Below are positions 4,782 to 5,198 of a stretch of DNA of 5,198 nucleotides, piece after piece. The notes beneath the pieces are model-generated. The model ran no database searches. It saw only the letters and a list, made by a program, of their open reading frames with translations, and was not told where the DNA came from. Numbering within the stretch: the first letter of the stretch is position 1; each line of letters begins with the position of its first letter. The stretch comes from JANMAT01 sp031359995 (GTDB lineage Bacteria > Actinomycetota > Acidimicrobiia > Acidimicrobiales > Ilumatobacteraceae). Made by a program: the position numbers and the translations under genes. Location: contig JANMAT010000234.1 in the NCBI GenBank assembly GCA_031359995.1, positions 1 through 5,198 on the forward strand. Reading direction: 5' to 3'.

Positions 4782-5177
4782 TCAGCGGTCGTTGAGCCGG
4801 GCGGCCAGGCGCTTGGGGGCGATTACTCGGTAGGCGTCCTCGATGATGGCCGCGACCTCACCCCAGTCGAGGTCATAGTCGCCGGTATCGTCGAGGAACA
4901 CGCCAAGCCAGTCGCTGAACACACCGCGCGCCGAGGTTGCCGGCCGGTAGAAGCGGCCTGGCTCGGCAGCGACCAAGGCCTGTGCGACGCCGGGTCCCGC
5001 AGGGCACATCAGACTCACGCGGGCGCGGTCGTCGAAGTCGTCGTCATGGAAGTAGCACAGTGGTCGCTGGTCGCGAACGAAGAAGCATGGGGCGCCGTGG
5101 CTCACGCGCTCGTTGACCTCGGGCAGCGCGAGGGCAATCTCGCGTACCCGCTGCAGCTCGATCTCGCTCACGAGCAT
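4782..5177 (-). CDS. MmcQ/YjbR family protein
   Basis: This is a 131-residue protein matching the single-domain MmcQ/YjbR family (a double-wing, CyaY-like fold). Features in order: helix QRVREIALALPEV (9-21), the hallmark ERVSHGAPCFFVRD (23-36), the FHDDDFDDR loop (43-51), VSLMCPAGPGV (54-64), a RFYRPA segment (75-80), DWLGVFLDD (89-97), and the C-terminal WGEVAAIIEDAYRVIAPKRL (105-124). It has no signal peptide or membrane segment. Family members are often called DNA-binding or phosphoribosylglycinamide-like by automated annotation; the true role is unknown. I chose the ATG at 5177 because about ten residues before VREIALALPEV is normal for the family. Only 21 bases lie upstream inside the window and no in-frame stop occurs in them, so a slightly longer start cannot be ruled out; GTG two codons in is another option. 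It runs convergently to the toxin/antitoxin-like operon. Confidence 0.85.
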   Translation of the reverse strand: MLVSEIELQRVREIALALPEVNERVSHGAPCFFVRDQRPLCYFHDDDFDDRARVSLMCPAGPGVAQALVAAEPGRFYRPATSARGVFSDWLGVFLDDTGDYDLDWGEVAAIIEDAYRVIAPKRLAARLNDR

Positions 5178-5198
5178 CAGCTTCGCGCTCGCTGGAGT

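Noticed and set aside
4791..4797. GTTGAGC matching the integron R' core GTTRRRY, and GTTCAAC (1456-1462) matching RYYYAAC
   Set aside because: GTTGAGC lies inside the MmcQ/YjbR coding end and GTTCAAC has no partner box at attC distance; neither forms a bottom-strand attC fold.
1..5198. CRISPR array, rRNA, tRNA, IS element or transposase
   Set aside because: No regularly spaced repeats, no conserved RNA-gene segments, and no transposase or terminal inverted repeats were found.

Overview
The window is GC-rich by eye, and its spacing of single genes with RTG starts directly behind -10 boxes suggests a high-GC actinobacterium. DUF5990, the compact zinc-dehydrogenase subtype and the small toxin/helix-turn-helix pair are all, to my recollection, mostly actinobacterial. 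This is an inference from protein families and signals; no marker gene is present to fix the lineage.

Layout, left to right: a possible 3' remnant of an upstream gene (2-178, weak); a VOC/glyoxalase-fold protein (123-509, +); a 651-nt spacer holding a candidate promoter with a 12-bp palindrome and a leader hairpin; an antibiotic-biosynthesis-monooxygenase (ABM) fold protein (1161-1454, +); a 485-nt structured spacer; a DUF5990 protein (1940-2386, +); a zinc-dependent medium-chain dehydrogenase broken by two single-base losses (2616-3552, +); a 383-nt spacer ending in a well-formed promoter overlapped by nested palindromes; a two-gene toxin/antitoxin-like module (3936-4163 and 4169-4444, +); a 337-nt convergent spacer; and an MmcQ/YjbR-family protein on the minus strand (4782-5177).

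The genes do not form a pathway. Most are small stand-alone genes, several with their own apparent promoter, and only the toxin/antitoxin-like pair is clearly an operon. About 57% of the window is coding (about 2965 of 5198 nt), which is low for an actinobacterium. This, together with the gene content (VOC, ABM, toxin-antitoxin, MmcQ/YjbR), resembles an accessory or cassette-like region, but no integrase gene or convincing attC site is visible.

The points most worth a second look are the BrnT/RelE-like toxin candidate with its unusual HTH partner and nested operator-like palindromes on a probably leaderless promoter; a near-identical hairpin and a 23-nt near-repeat shared between separate spacers; and the double frameshift in the dehydrogenase.
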